Source: Acanthaster planci
Taxonomy: Eukaryota > Echinodermata > Asteroidea > Valvatida > Acanthasteridae
NCBI RefSeq assembly: GCF_001949145.1
Contig: NW_019091438.1
Location: 44,885 to 108,884, forward strand
Reading direction: 5' to 3'
DNA length: 64,000 nt
Shown here: positions 46,801 to 59,554 of the stretch, piece after piece
Layout: the number at the start of each line of letters is the position of its first letter
Numbering within the stretch: the stretch's first letter is position 1
The notes under the pieces: generated by a model
Seen by the model: the letters and a program-made list of their open reading frames with translations, nothing else
What the model was told of the DNA's origin: nothing
The model's database searches: none
Position numbers and translations under genes: made by a program

Positions 46801-49800
46801 CCTATCACAGAGTGACGTAATCGTTACGTTGTTATCGTCCTCACAGGACAGTTCCTTACCCAGACGGGGCTGGTCCATAGCTCAGGTTGTTCAGCACTTC
46901 CGACGGTGGCAGCAGTTGGCTGGGTCCTCTTCGTCTACTATTATTGGCTTCTACTTTCTCCTCTCGCGGATGGCTTGTGAGGTCGGGCCGGCAACCAGAC
47001 TGAGGGTAAAGAGTACGCTTGGTTACTTGTCGGTTAGATGAAATCGTAATAAGTATTTCTGTAATTATAAGACAGGCCTGTGTCGTTACCAAGTGCTTTT
47101 CCAGGTCAGGGGAAAAAACAGAAATGGTAGAATGGGAATCGGGCTTGAAAACCCAACAGTATGAGCCCTAGTCCTTCAGCAAATATCTGCATATTTCTTT
47201 CAAAAGGCCAGTCCATACTACATGAAAGTGAACGGAATTAAACATCACAAAACATTTGCAGCAAAACCTTTGCTCAAGATGAAATAAGTTCAACTCTAGC
47301 AAAGTTGCACGAGTTGCAGCTTAAATATTTAATCTGATGTCACAAATTTGTGTTATGTATGAACTGGCCTTTACCCATTGCCATCTGTGAGCCTGATCAC
47401 TTGTATTCCACACTATTTAAGCAGAGCAGCCAACACTGCCTTGTTACTTCGGCCTGATTTCCACTACCTTGACTAATCAAAACCTCCTTATTAATTCTCT
47501 GGTACAGAATCAAGGACAAGTTTGTGCTATGTACCATGTGCTAAGCACTGAGTGGTGCCAAGTACTTATACTTCAGTTTACTTAAGGACTTTGAAAAGGA
47601 CTTGACCGCAATACAGCGATAGGCATGCAAGCCTNNNNNNNNNNNNNNNNNNNNNNNNNNNNNNNNNNNNNNNNNNNNNNNNNNNNNNNNNNNNNNNNNN
47701 NNNNNNNNNNNNNNNNNNNNNNNNNNNNNNNNNNNNNNNNNNNNNNNNNNNNNNNNNNNNNNNNNNNNNNNNNNNNNNNNNNNNNNNNNNNNNNNNNNNN
47801 NNNNNNNNNNNNNNNNNNNNNNNNNNNNNNNNNNNNNNNNNNNNNNNNNNNNNNNNNNNNNNNNNNNNNNNNNNNNNNNNNNNNNNNNNNNNNNNNNNNN
47901 NNNNNNNNNNNNNNNNNNNNNNNNNNNNNNNNNNNNNNNNNNNNNNNNNNNNNNNNNNNNNNNNNNNNNNNNNNNNNNNNNNNNNNNNNNNNNNNNNNNN
48001 NNNNNNNNNNNNNNNNNNNNNCAGCAGAGTTAACTCATTTTGTTATGGGCATCAAATACGCATTAGTGAGTACTGAAGTGTGACGCCACTTTGAACCAGG
48101 AAATGCAGTGTAAATGAATGGAGTACATGAGCATGTTCCTTCATGCACTGGTTCTCTGACTACGGCCTTTCACACACATAACTGTGGAGGTAACGCATTT
48201 CCTTCGGTACTTCATACACTAGTCCATCAACCAGGATGAAACTCTATCGCTGTGACGGCACTACACTCACACGCCGGCGGTAAGCCGGTGTGATCTTCCT
48301 CTTAGACCAATATGGCAGCGTGACCTGCCAAAACAGGCACTTTGCTCAAGTTTAAGAACGCGTGCATGAATGTACTTGTCACTGCCGAAATGACATCTCA
48401 AATCAGTCTGTGGGCCTCGAGCGGGACCAAGAGAGGGTGCAATTTTCCTGGCGACGGAGGCTCCTTTGGTGGGAAATGCAATTCGCTGGCTCACAAACCA
48501 CTACAGAATGTACGCACTGCGGCCGTGTTGCTACCAACAAAATGAACATTCCCCACCGACCTGGTTATTTTCAAACAACGAGGGGGTGCTTCTGCTCAAG
48601 CAGACTGCACTAGCAGCAGAAGGTGCATGGAGTGTTACCTGATGCTGTATGAGGGACTCTGCTGGTATAGGCTGCAGGCAGAATTCACATGGTAATGTAA
48701 GGTCACCCAGAGCTAAATGGAAGTGAGAGGAAGAAAGTCAGCGTAAAATATCAGATCGTTTTCTGGACAAGAAGGAATTCGGTCCATGCCTGATTCTCCA
48801 GAGAGGAGGTCTCACTATGGAAACAGCATCATGCATGGGCTATTTTTGATTTTTTATTTACCTTTATTTTTAAGCCCCTAACTAGGTCCTACAGAATGGA
48901 AATAGATCTCGTTTTGCTCTCACTGACAGAAGTTGCCTGCTGACCGGGTACCCCTGAAATAATCATGGATGTGGCTCTTTTAGAGTCTGACAAATAACTT
49001 GGTTGATCAAAGTAAGCCACACTGAACAAGCCCCTAGAGCCACCCAGAGCTACGACTGTCTACTGTCAGAATGTATCCATGTATTTGTACCCAACAAAAC
49101 CTAAGACCTTGCTCTAGCCACAAGATTTGGACAAAGTCTTCACGACTAGAAGGGGTTTTGATCTTTTACCCTCTGGACTTCATCTCTGGTTATGTCTACA
49201 AACTCAGCTTTCTAATCCCATGTTGGTGGTCTCCGAAGTCGATGATGTCTTCGTGAAATTCGACGTGGGAGGCACAAGGCACTAATTCAAGCAAGACCTG
49301 GAATCGCTTTGGTTTGACGCACCTGAGCTCTGCTCTTGGAAAGTGTTGATGTTTGGAACACCATACGAATTTTTTATCAAGTCCTGAATGGCGAGGTCGT
49401 CTTGGTAGTCGTCGTAAGGTGGAGCGAGGCTACTGTTTGTGGAGAGATCAGTGCCAAAGCTGGCATCGTAGGGAAGGTCTTGGGCTAGGTGCTGAGCCAA
49501 GAGCCGGTCTGCATCCACTTGGTGGGTGGCTGACTGAAGTAGGGCTCTCTCCTCTGATAAAGTACAAGTCATTGGATTTGATGGTATCAAGTGAAAAATT
49601 TTGCTGAGTAACACCTGCCGCAGAATAATTATGTATGTGATATTCATTGCACCAATTTGTATTCTCTGACAGGCCACTAACTACACAATGCCAATGTCAG
49701 AGTGCTTGGGAGCATGTACCATTATAATGGTTAATGCATTCACTGCCATGTGAATATGTTAATAAATAATGGAATAAAAACACGATGAAGCAGGTTCAAA

Positions 49801-52800
49801 AACAGTTCATTTGAAAGCACACAGGGGCCTGGCAAGGGCCAAATGCAAGGGCAGGCTTCGGTAAATGAAGATCCCCATTTCCACTGACCTGACTTCCCTT
49901 GATACTTTGCTGGGGAACTTCTAGATCCTCAAAAATCCTTAACTGCACATCAAATTGATGGCACGTTCTTTGCACTCTAAAAATGAAGTGCGCATTAAGC
50001 CCAATGTAAAGAGTACGCTTGTCTCAACCTTTCCACCTCTCCTGAGCCTCTTTGCACATTCAAGATCAGGATTAGTTTGAGACAGACTGTCGCGATAGAC
50101 AGCTTACCATTTTTCTCCCTACTTTTGGCTGGGTTCCTCAGCATTACGTTCTGGACTCTGTCTTGGTTCTTCCGATGTTTTCTGTCCCCTGCTGGCCCGT
50201 CGGACACATTCCTCAGGACTTCTCTGGAGTCCGGCCAGCTCCGATCTCCCCCTACTTCTTGCCGAGGGAGGAACGGGGGGCCGGAAAGCTGCTCCCGCAG
50301 GCCCAGCGGCATCCTGTAGGGCTTGGCCGGTTGGAACAAGAGCTGGTTGTGGTGCCACAGGTCCCTGGTTGCCGTAGCGGATGGCCCGGGCTTGTTAGCC
50401 GGCTTGGCCTCGGGGTACTTGCAGTCGGTGGCCTCGTGTCGGGCCTTGTCGCGGAAGTAGACGTAGCGGGCACACTTGGGGCAAGGCTCAGTTCGGCTGC
50501 CGCAGAAGTCCTTGTGCTCAGCAAGGTTCTTGAAGTCCATCCCCATCTCGCAGTACTCACAAGTCACCTGCCGTTGGGGGCAATGCTCCGCCTAGAAAAA
50601 AGGAACAGTAGAATACTTACATGTACATAAGGCCCAGCAAGAGAACATCCCTCATGAATCTTTACACCTAACAAGCCAAGTAAATCAAGTGAATTCTACA
50701 CTCGAGCCTTACAAAATGAAAAAACGTGAAACAACTGAAGTCACTCTGGGTTTACAAATTCCTAGATAAATTTACCCTCATTTCATTGGCACTGTGGTAT
50801 GTTGCTATTTCATTTTGCTTTTTATAATCTGTTAAGACACAATGTTTTGCCGGAACAAGTTATTAACTTCTGAAGTCAAACCTTTCCTGTTTCAGTCATA
50901 AAACATATTCCTTAGTCAAGTTCTTTTTTTCAATAATCATGTTCTGAAAACACTCAGCCCAAAAAGCCTAGATGTTAATTTTGTTTTCATTTTTCTTGTT
51001 CACAATCTGAGCCTGGCTTCGTTGGACTTCGCAATCTCCGTCACATAAGGTACAAATGACCTTACTTGTGCAAGGATCCCACTAAATATTAAAAACACAT
51101 TCACTGTGCTCACATCATGTTCTTCTTGTTTCCATTTCTCAACTGCCTCGCCACATTTACAAGTCACCTGGGACAAAAACCAAACAGAAAGGTTACGTAT
51201 GGCATGTCAACGTTGAAATGAAGGCATGAATAGATGTTGTCAGGAACTTACATTTTGTTTTGGGTAGAACAGTCATTACCTTTGCTTTGTTCGTGCTCTT
51301 TTCCCAAGAATTTACAGGGACACATAAATAGGTAGATGACCCGATCCCACACAGTGGGTTTAACAGTCACGTTTTCAGCAATTATGGTTTGATACCCATT
51401 AGAATGAGGAAGAAGAGCTTTAATTTTGACGGATCAGTCCAATTTTGTGTTCAGATAAAAATTTGGACGCAGAGAACGTGGGTGAAAAATAGTGAGGGTT
51501 CCTTCTGATTTTTGTCAGGTAGTGTTCTTTTTAAGGCCTTTAAATTCAGAAATCGCTGTGGCAACTTATACCTCGTTTGTGAGTCCGGATCGCATACAAA
51601 GACACCTCTGGTATCTAAACACGTACTTGTCAACATTCCCGGTTTTTTTTTCATTTACCTGGAAGCCATGTATTTCTGAACACATCACGCCAAAGACTTC
51701 GTCTTGATCAGATATTGTGTAGCTATATGTGCATGTATCTCTAATACTTTGGGCACGTTTCAAGGAATTTTACTCGATTTGTCAAAGTCTGAGAGTGTAA
51801 CCTAGAGGCACTTTCTTGTTCACTTACATTTGAAACATCAAGTCTCATACAAAGTTATTACGGCTTTGGAGTAAGAGAACACAATTCCTTGACAATTCTT
51901 CTATCTTAAACAGGATTTTAGCCAGCATTTGAAAACGTTGTGTCCACTTTTGGCTTTGAGAAAAGCACAGAGCATCCAAATTGGTATAGAGGTTTACTAT
52001 TTACATGTATTTGCATAACAACACAAGGAGTCTAAAATGGCTTACAGGAAGTCCAAAAGACACCTGAATACCCCTCTGGCTAAAACTTTGTCCTTAACCC
52101 TCTCAGATGAGTGAAAAAAATGTAGTAATATTGGAAGATTTAGGACTATCAGGACTCAAAACTTGAAGAAACAAGGTATCATGTTTTGATTTAATTTGGA
52201 GAACTTAAGGTGCATGCTGTAACAACTCTGATTAGTCCTGAATCTTTAAAAACCTTACAAAATCCTTAAATCATTTTTAAACACACTCTTTTTTACATGT
52301 ATTTATCCCTGGTCCCACCCACCTCAATGTGATATTCTTCATTGTGTTCACTCATTTCAGAGCGGGGAACCGGCTCTTCACATTTGCTGCATAGCACTAT
52401 GTTACGGCTGCAGTGGTTCTGATGCATCAAGTAGTTCATCGATGGAATGTCCCGTTTGCTAACAGAGAAGGAAATCAGGATCGTAACACATAAAAAACAG
52501 ACAAGACAGATGTGTGAATGACCCACATAGGACGATATCGTGTACACGTGCCATTTGCCAACACAAACAAAGCCACCATGACTTGTTTTTTGGGGGGTCT
52601 CCAAAGATGGCCGCAACGTCCTTGAGTGAAGCACAGTGCGCTATAACTTTTCATACTTTTTGAGCAGCCTCAGGCCATAACTACATCATTCATGGGTTTC
52701 ATGGGAAAAAGGCACAAGAAATGATTACTTTATTTCAGGCTACCTGTATAAAACTCAATAGTCAGACTCTCAAGATTCCCTGAGATTCCAACATCCCAAG

Positions 52801-54067
52801 ATTCCTGATAGGATTTCACCATGCACGTGAGCTAATTTGGGGCTTTCCAAGATGGCACGCAGTGACTTCAGTGCCATAATCTCAATGTGCTATCCAGTCT
52901 GTATACAGAGATCAGCAGTGTGAGCTCATGTGGGTGGCATAGAGTGTACTTGTGTGGCATACTCATGCAAACTATGGAAAGACAGGGTTCTAGACGTTGG
53001 TTGCCATGGCAGCCAAACGGCAAGTACATTACAAACTTTCACCATAATCCTGAGGAAGTATTTACAACTGCACAGAAAAGGAAAATGGCCAAAAACGTAT
53101 GAAATTCACCGATGCCTTGGCTGTTATTTAAAATCTGGTTAGCTTAAGTGCAAATGGTGAAGAGCATTTGCACAGCCAATTTTCAACATTATGTGCACAA
53201 CCCCAAACTGAATCTGTACAAATTATGCACCAACCTGTTATGTCCTTCTGTGAAAGGATTACAATTGATCTTATAGGCAAATGTACAGACTGGTGGGAAA
53301 TTTTTTCCCAAAGGCAGACCGTAATGTTTTCCACATATCTCAAAAAACTGTTAGATGTGTTTATCAACAAAATAATTCAATCCAATGTGGTCTCTATGAA
53401 TGAACATGCACGTCACTGTTCTGAAGCTATTCAAAGGAAATATCCAATATATCTATTGTACAGCCTCGGACCACACCCTGTAGGCCTATTAGTAAGTACA
53501 TGTATGATGCAATCAGGCAGACAACAATGTGGACATCAATAGGGAATTCCCACTGAGTGAAGCCACTAGACCTCACATAAGGTTATCAATGTCATCAACA
53601 TGTGTAATATAACTAGAGTCGGGGTCAACCCCCACATTAGTTTTGGTCCTCCCACAAAAGGAGAAGTCACAGTCCTGCATTTTAGTTTCCACACCTTCAC
53701 ATACTCTTTCTCATGCCGTTGGCAAAACGGTGACTGTCACTGGCATTACGTAAAAAGAGGGAATGGCATCATGTAGAACCTCATGATATTTTGACCACAA
53801 AGTGCAAACACCTTGAAAGCTTTTAAACTTCAATACTTACTTCGCTAGGCCTAACTCAAAAGAAGGAAACAACTGGGTAAGAACCACTGCACACAGGGGA
53901 AAAATTGCAAGAGAAGGTGTTGATGTTTTCTTAACACTGCTGAAACTTTTTACCACTAGACTTGAATAAACTAGGCCTAATTCAATTACCGTTGGTACTC
54001 ACCAATTGCTACACAACTTGGTAGCAGGAGGATCTTGGTCATCGTGTTCGTTGTCCTTTGCCATCAT
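40884..54067 (-). CDS. TRAFD1: TRAF-type zinc finger domain protein 1-like (frame break in exon 3)
   Basis: Exons: 54003-54067, 52323-52458, 51114-51168, 50108-50591, 49323-49553, 48639-48712, 46860-46999, 45602-45719, 44042-44216, 43042-43344, 42487-42672, 41950-42214, 40884-41013. All joins are in phase if one extra base in exon 3 is ignored, giving about 786 residues (human about 580). The N-terminal half has repeated C2HC-type fingers as in TRAFD1/XAF1 (CSNC...NHC, CSKC...HNEEYH, CKC...EHDAEHC, CEYC...HKDFC, CPKC...HEATDC). Two later fingers (LPCEFC...HQSGC and LPCEFC...HQVNC) cross exon borders. The rest is Pro/Arg/Ser-rich and probably disordered. The tail RTSKQKQGQG matches the end of human TRAFD1. 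Family knowledge: TRAFD1 (FLN29) restrains TRAF6/TLR and RIG-I signalling. Exon 12 can also read through to a stop at 41946. Confidence 0.88.
41085..41475 (-). repeat. Dispersed repeat family A, copy 2
   Basis: The reverse complement of this stretch aligns along its length with 3325-3710. It lies in the last intron of TRAFD1. The plus-strand open frame across it is a by-product, since copy 1 carries stops and indels in the matching frame. Confidence 0.65.
43435..43600 (+). mobile_element. tRNA-derived SINE-like element, copy 2
   Basis: It begins with ttaacgtagtggttc (43441-43455), close to a tRNA A box (TRGCNNAGTGG). A degenerate B box (aactcaattcc) follows about 30 bases later, then a tRNA-unrelated part shared with 17700-17865, including cctctggggttttcctcc at 43552-43569. 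It lies in a TRAFD1 intron, antisense to the gene. Confidence 0.6.
45776..46145. repeat. Degenerate tandem repeat, about 20-25 bp period
   Basis: A run of G-rich units of the form ggagttacatccttgaaagggg, strongly diverged, about 15 in all. Examples are ggagttacaaccttgcagggg, ggagttcacgtgtttggaag and gggtaacacccttcaaagg. It lies in the TRAFD1 intron between exons 7 and 8. Confidence 0.65.
47635..48021. other. Assembly gap 2 (387 N)
   Basis: Undetermined bases within the TRAFD1 intron between exons 6 and 7. Exons 6 and 7 join in phase and rebuild one zinc finger, so no exon needs to lie in the gap. Confidence 0.99.
53542..53551. promoter_or_regulatory. Palindromic NF-kappaB-type site
   Basis: GGGAATTCCC, a perfect palindromic kappaB consensus (GGGRNNYYCC). 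It lies in intron 1 of the TRAFD1-like gene, about 450 bp downstream of exon 1. Confidence 0.5.
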
Positions 54068-54431
54068 GAACAAACTTTGATATTGAATGGCCTTTTCTGT
54101 CCTCCTTTTCTGCTATTAATTCTGTGAAAATCCACACAATCCAAGTTGCAACTATTCATAAAATCATTTAGCGGTGAAAGCACAGTGTTGGAGTGAACCT
54201 TGTTCATTGCATGTCTTTGTTGTGAGAACTGTACCAAGTTCAAACTCGTCGCCTGCTTGCCAACATTCTCAAAAAATGCTCATAGGGCTATAGTAAAACT
54301 ACACATAGGTCTACTACAGTGTATAAAATGTATCATGCAGCCGAGAGCTTAGTCATGCTAACGCAAGTACACATTCCACTCTGGATTATGAAACTTGGAA
54401 GCTACCGTTCCAAGTAGCTTATTTCATCGCT

Positions 54432-54442
54432 GGGGAATTCCC
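54432..54442. promoter_or_regulatory. NF-kappaB-type site upstream of TRAFD1
   Basis: GGGGAATTCCC matches the kappaB consensus. It lies about 365 bp upstream of the TRAFD1 start codon, within the probable promoter or 5' UTR. Confidence 0.5.
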
Positions 54443-54547
54443 GTGCCGTGCAATTTTTTGACAACGCGGCATTTGCATTCCCGGCGGCTGTCTGAGCCCG
54501 CTATTTTTTACAACATAGCACGAGCAATGGCTAGCGCTTCCACCGCA

Positions 54548-54557
54548 GGAAATTCCC
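54548..54557. promoter_or_regulatory. NF-kappaB-type site upstream of TRAFD1
   Basis: GGAAATTCCC (inverse GGGAATTTCC) matches GGGRNWYYCC. It is about 106 bp from the previous site and about 480 bp upstream of the start codon. Confidence 0.5.
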
Positions 54558-56780
54558 GATAAACCATAACCAATCTAGCAGGAAAAATGTAGATTTATCG
54601 CGTAGACAGGAAACGGTGACAGGAAGATGATTTGTTTTCTTACATAAAACCGAAAGTTTGCTTCATGGGTTCGCCCGTGTACTACCTCGACGATTATCGT
54701 AACAGAAAATGCGAAGTCGAGTTTACAGTACAGGCGCAGGCCTGACACTTCTGGTTCCAGGTCTTCTGTTTACAATTGGTATAGGAAAGTCAACGAATAC
54801 AACTCACACAGTCCAGGTACCAGATGTAATATTTACCGGAATAAATTAGCTGAGGGCGCTGTTTAATGACAACAGCGGGATTTCGCTTTTGTGCGAAACA
54901 ACTGCCTTCGCCAGTGATGCAGATTTTGAAGAGGAAACTAGAGCGCGACCGAGTGGCCAGTCACATTTCCGGATTTTTAGATGTATCGCACGCGAGTAGG
55001 ATGTACACTTGGTCATCGAATTAAAAAAAATGTATTCAATGAAAGCTACAAAATTACTAGAGCACAGGTCAACAGCGCCCTTGAATAGGCGCGTCATCAG
55101 CCGCTCCACCGTTTGTATAACGGATTAGCACGGCACGGTATCCTTTAAAGGACATTAAAAAATTAATGCATGCATTAACGGAGTGCACTGGTATAGAATC
55201 GTGTTCATTCTCTTGTAAGAGTCAACTTATGCCACAAGTCCTGCCCAAAATGAACGAGAGGCGTTTTGCTTCGTCCAGTACGATACAGACTGTATTCAAA
55301 CTGTAAATGAGGTTATTCGTAAAGTGAATGACTATGTTACATTTTAAAGATGGGAAACCAACAGCCTACAATCTAATTAAATCCAACCATGCATCTTCTA
55401 AAAATGTACTGTGCCAAAAATGTTTACTGTTGCATGTATGATTTCATCACAGCAGTGTCTTCCGTTGAAACATTTGTGCAGATTAAAATTCCGTCGAACA
55501 AAATATTATTTGACGTAAGTGCCATGGATCAGAGATGTTACGAAAGAAATAAACTTTATTATGCTTCTCGGAGATGCCAGGGAATGAATCGCTGTTAGCC
55601 GATGCAGGGCTCGATCACCAAACTTTAGATGGTGCGCCTTGAGTGGAAAGTTTTCATGTTAAAGTCTATATGCAGGGTATAGGCTGCTTAGCCTCATGAT
55701 GTGTGTCCAACAATTTGTTCACCTCGAACCAACCCTCCTCCAATCCCGCAAAATGAGAACCATGGAGTTAACAAGGGAAGCCCTTCTGTCGTTCAGATCC
55801 TCAGAGTTAAAAGACACACATACACTCAAAACTGGAATAAAAAGTAACAATCTCCAACGAAACTAAATAGAAAATTATTTTATCGCGTTAAGATTAGTTT
55901 ATTCAGTTTGTTAAAAAAAATCAGCCAAATCTGCAAATGCACAAAAAGCTAAGTCATGTCAAAAACTTAAAATACGAAGTTTTCATTGCACATTAGTTAA
56001 TGTAAAAAGTCATCTGTATAAAACTCGTAGTTAGTTTTGTCCAGCTTGTCGCAGCAGTGGTGGCTTATACTTGTACTCTTGGGCATTGTGACTGAGGGCA
56101 GGCCCCCCCCCCCAAAAAAGGAAAAAATGAGGGAAATGAAAGAAAAGGAAGAAAGGGAATGAAAATTGTAAAATGCTTCAAAATGCCATCGGTGGTTTGT
56201 CTGTGAGATGCAAATAAGTGCTTTTGCCCCTCCCCGCAAAAAAAAAATTCCGACGATGCACATGCTTGTACTCGCCCCCCCCTCTACACTTGGGGGAAAC
56301 CTATTCAGTGACTGCATTACATAAGAGTGCAGCCATTCTTTTGCTTTCGTGTAGTTTAGAAAATTCGTAAATGCTGCAGTTTCGTTCATGATTCTTTACA
56401 CTGTTCCTCTTGGTTTTGCCACCAATAACCTAAACTCTTTAACTGCATCTAAAATGCTTTTCAGAGAGAGGGGAAAACTTTGTATGTAAGGTTGACGTAT
56501 GGTACTCGACCTCGACTACATACTCGGTCAGGTGTAACACTCATATACTCGTTCTCAGTTTCTTTACATCAATTCTGGTGTTCATGGAGATGTCTTTGCC
56601 TAAAGCGTTTTCGGGTCTGCAGAAAGGCGGAAGTTACGTGGTAGAATCTTATAAGCACGACGCAGGACAAAATCCAACCCCCAAATTGGCCCAACTCCCA
56701 TTTCGACGGAAAAACGCACTCTTGGCCCGCGCTTGACGGATCGGGTGGGGGTTGTGAGCTACACTTGCAAGTCCCCTCGC

Positions 56781-56985
56781 TAATCGTATTAAAGTGACTT
56801 CGTCACAAAGGCGGACGAGTCACGATTTGCAGGCTCCCATTGGACAATCGCTGAAGTTGCGCGTTAACTTCCGGTTCCACGGTTCCATGTAAACGGCGAT
56901 CAATGCATGTAACACTGTGTACTGTGCATGTGCAGTGGGTGTGGTTTAAAATGAAGTGACGTCACACTTACGAACCAGATACAGA
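56781..56985. mobile_element. MITE-like element family M4, copy 2
   Basis: Direct-orientation match to 20238-20403 over several long blocks (tcacaaaggc, gctgaagttgcgcgttaac, ttccatgtaaac, gcagtgggtgtggttt, gtgacgtcacactta). It is about 40 bp longer because of internal insertions such as aggctcccattgg. Confidence 0.65.
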
Positions 56986-57524
56986 CGACTTCTATCTGAA
57001 ACACAGATTAGGCATTCCCGGTCGATCAACTACACGGCAGAAAAAGGAAGATCGAAACCTTTCACAACCACAACCTGTACACTGACGGCTTGTATCGGGT
57101 TCGTTGCAGCCTCGGCTAGGTGAGAACTTGTATATAGAAAACAAACAGTTTCTGTGACATTTCCATACCTCTTAATCCACCCGCTTGCTTTAATCCCATA
57201 CACATCTACTCTCATCCACAGTACTAAGTATTCTAACCATTTTCTGCCCTACCAACCTACCCCCGCGGCCCATCTAGCTTGGGGGTGGTGGTATTTTTTA
57301 GTTTAGAAACGAAGGTCCAAACTAATTCTTTTTTTCGTGAAAGAAATTCACCCAAGAATGCGGTAGTAGGCCTACCGTTATGAAAGTGTAAGTGCTTTCA
57401 ATTCCTAAACTGGCCACATATCTCAAGGGCCATGCAGCACCCCGCTGAATATGCTTACACAAATACGTATTCACATGATAATAATCCACGGTACAATAGA
57501 TTTAAATCATAACAGTGCCAGTTT

Positions 57525-57607
57525 TTGTTTACATGTGCGCTTTCCTACGGGGGCTTGGTGAATCTAGTCCCATTACTCTGCCATAGGAAGGCGCACATGT
57601 AAACAAA
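57525..57607. mobile_element. MITE-like element family M3, copy 1
   Basis: Inverted arms ttgtttacatgtgcgctttcc and ggaaggcgcacatgtaaacaa surround about 40 bp. A TGACGTCAT palindrome lies just outside the right end. Related to 59441-59554. Confidence 0.7.
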
Positions 57608-57876
57608 GAGTGACGTCATTATGCTGTAGTTCTATTCTATTTGTCGATACATCGAGCCTCTATCTGGATAATCCCCCCGGCAATAAACGAATAAAGCTAG
57701 AATACGAATACAGCAAGGCACTGATTGATCAGTCTCCTCAGCCTAGTTCAGCTTCACAACAGCGCCCGATTGAAAATGATCTTAGTTTGCAGTGTCCCCG
57801 ATTCTAAACGAATCGTCGTGGCTTTGACAAACTAGGGCCTATAGCATGTACTTACATCTCCATCCCAAGTGAATTC

Positions 57877-58042
57877 GGGCGATTCACTGTAGTGCGCCTC
57901 CTAGAGTTTGCAACGCGTTGACCAATCACAATGCGTGAAATCTGTCCAACCTTTCCAAACGCGCATTCGGTCGACAGATTTCGCGCACCTTGATTGGTCA
58001 ACGCGTTGCAAACTCTCGTGGGCGCACTATTGTGAAACGCCT
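57877..58042. mobile_element. Palindromic MITE family M2, copy 1
   Basis: Almost the whole 166 bp is an inverted repeat. The left arm (gcgcctcctagagtttgcaa, cgcgttgaccaatcacaatg) pairs with the right arm (ttgattggtcaacgcgttgc, aaactctcgtgggcgcacta). The centre is about 25 bp. It matches 60509-60675 closely. Confidence 0.8.
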
Positions 58043-59440
58043 GTATTGCAAACGGTACGAGGGTCGCCCTATATATCTGCACAATACATGTACAACCAAA
58101 ACTGTTTATGGCGTCACTATGTTCACTTTTTCCACATTGCATCGACTGTCGAGAACCTTATGTTTTCACGATCTCGTGATTTGATCAATCTGTCGATAAA
58201 AGAACACGGCTTTAAAGTCTGCACAGAAGACGTTGCCCGGCAACTCTTTACCTGCAGGATGTTCCTTGTGGTAGCAACAAGCGCGGAATCCACTCAGAAT
58301 TAAACATCCGCTGCAGAAGGTCTTCCATGGAAGACTCATGTACACACATAATACAGAGACCTTGTCAATGTGTTACTGGCATTTTGGAACAGCTATTCAA
58401 CATCAGTTTTGATCTCTCGAATTGTACAAAATAATTATGACGATCTCGCATCGTCGGAATACAAAACTTAATTACTGGTTATTATAAAGCTTTATTTCTA
58501 CTACATAGCACCAAATATCAACAGATGGAAACACGTGCATCTTTCCATTTGATCGACTGAGAATTCCACTCTATTCAACACAATGTATGTTTACAGGAAT
58601 ACAGACACACCTTGTGAAAGGACATTTCAACGAGTTTAACGTGCGATTTCCGTCATGCTTTTCGGTTTTTTTTCTCATAGGAAAATCGGGAAATCTTTGG
58701 AAAGCCCTCCATTGTTCAGTCTGTTAAAAAATCTGGTCTTTCGAAAAAGTACTGACGAATATTGATAATGGTAGCCATATTTACAATTTGCAAAGTAAAA
58801 AATGGCAAAACATTATAGAAAAGTAATACTCAATGGTATAGGCAGAGTACAAGGAGATTTACCTTTGGGCAGTTTCTTTTTTTCACGAAGATTAACGTCA
58901 TGCCTTAACATCGGTTAATCTTCGGCTTAGTCGAGAAACCTTGGCGGGTCGACGGAAGGCAAAATGAGCGGGGGCGTTTCCCCGCCTATTTACGTGGAAA
59001 TAAGATATGCGACATTTAGAAAATAGACACTGTTTGAAAAGTTAATACCATGCCTCTTTATGCCTCCCGTTCTCCCGTTACAAAGCCTTCCACGCTCCAA
59101 AAGCGCATTGCAAATTTTATGAGGTAAAATCCTGCAGTTTACTTGAGCGCCTTCAATAATGCTACATGTAGTTTCGCTGGTCCCCACAGCCTAACGGGCT
59201 GCTGTGATGGAATGGGATGATTGCTTTCATCAAATTCTGTAGAGAAGTACGGGCATTGCAAAGCATCTTGTATTCTTAGCAGCACGTAGGCCTACACATT
59301 AAATTATTTTCTTCAGTACACGGAAGTGTCGACTCGTGGTTTTGTTCAAACACAGTTCTGTACAATGCGGGCACAAAGAAATGACATCACCCATCCTGAA
59401 AAAATCAGTCCTTAGCTGTGTCCGAATAGGCCTATGTACA

Positions 59441-59554
59441 GATGACGTAAATCTTTATTTACGTGCGCACTTTTCTATGGAGCAAGTGGGGTACCTGGTC
59501 CACTGTGCTCCATAGGAAAGTACACAAGCACGTAAACGAAGTGTGGCGTCATCA
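59441..59554. mobile_element. MITE-like element family M3, copy 2
   Basis: Inverted arms of about 45 bp: gatgacgtaaatctttattt acgtgcgcac on the left, and the inverse of aagcacgtaaacgaagtgtg gcgtcatc on the right. The centre holds ctatggagcaagtggggtac. No coding capacity. It lies about 230 bp past the stop codon of the TLC-domain gene. Confidence 0.7.

Noticed and set aside
47625-48083. Open frame across 47625-48083
   Set aside because: Mostly N bases of gap 2 inside a TRAFD1 intron.
50163-50630. 155-codon plus-strand frame opposite TRAFD1 exon 4
   Set aside because: Antisense shadow of a strongly supported exon with zinc-finger motifs.
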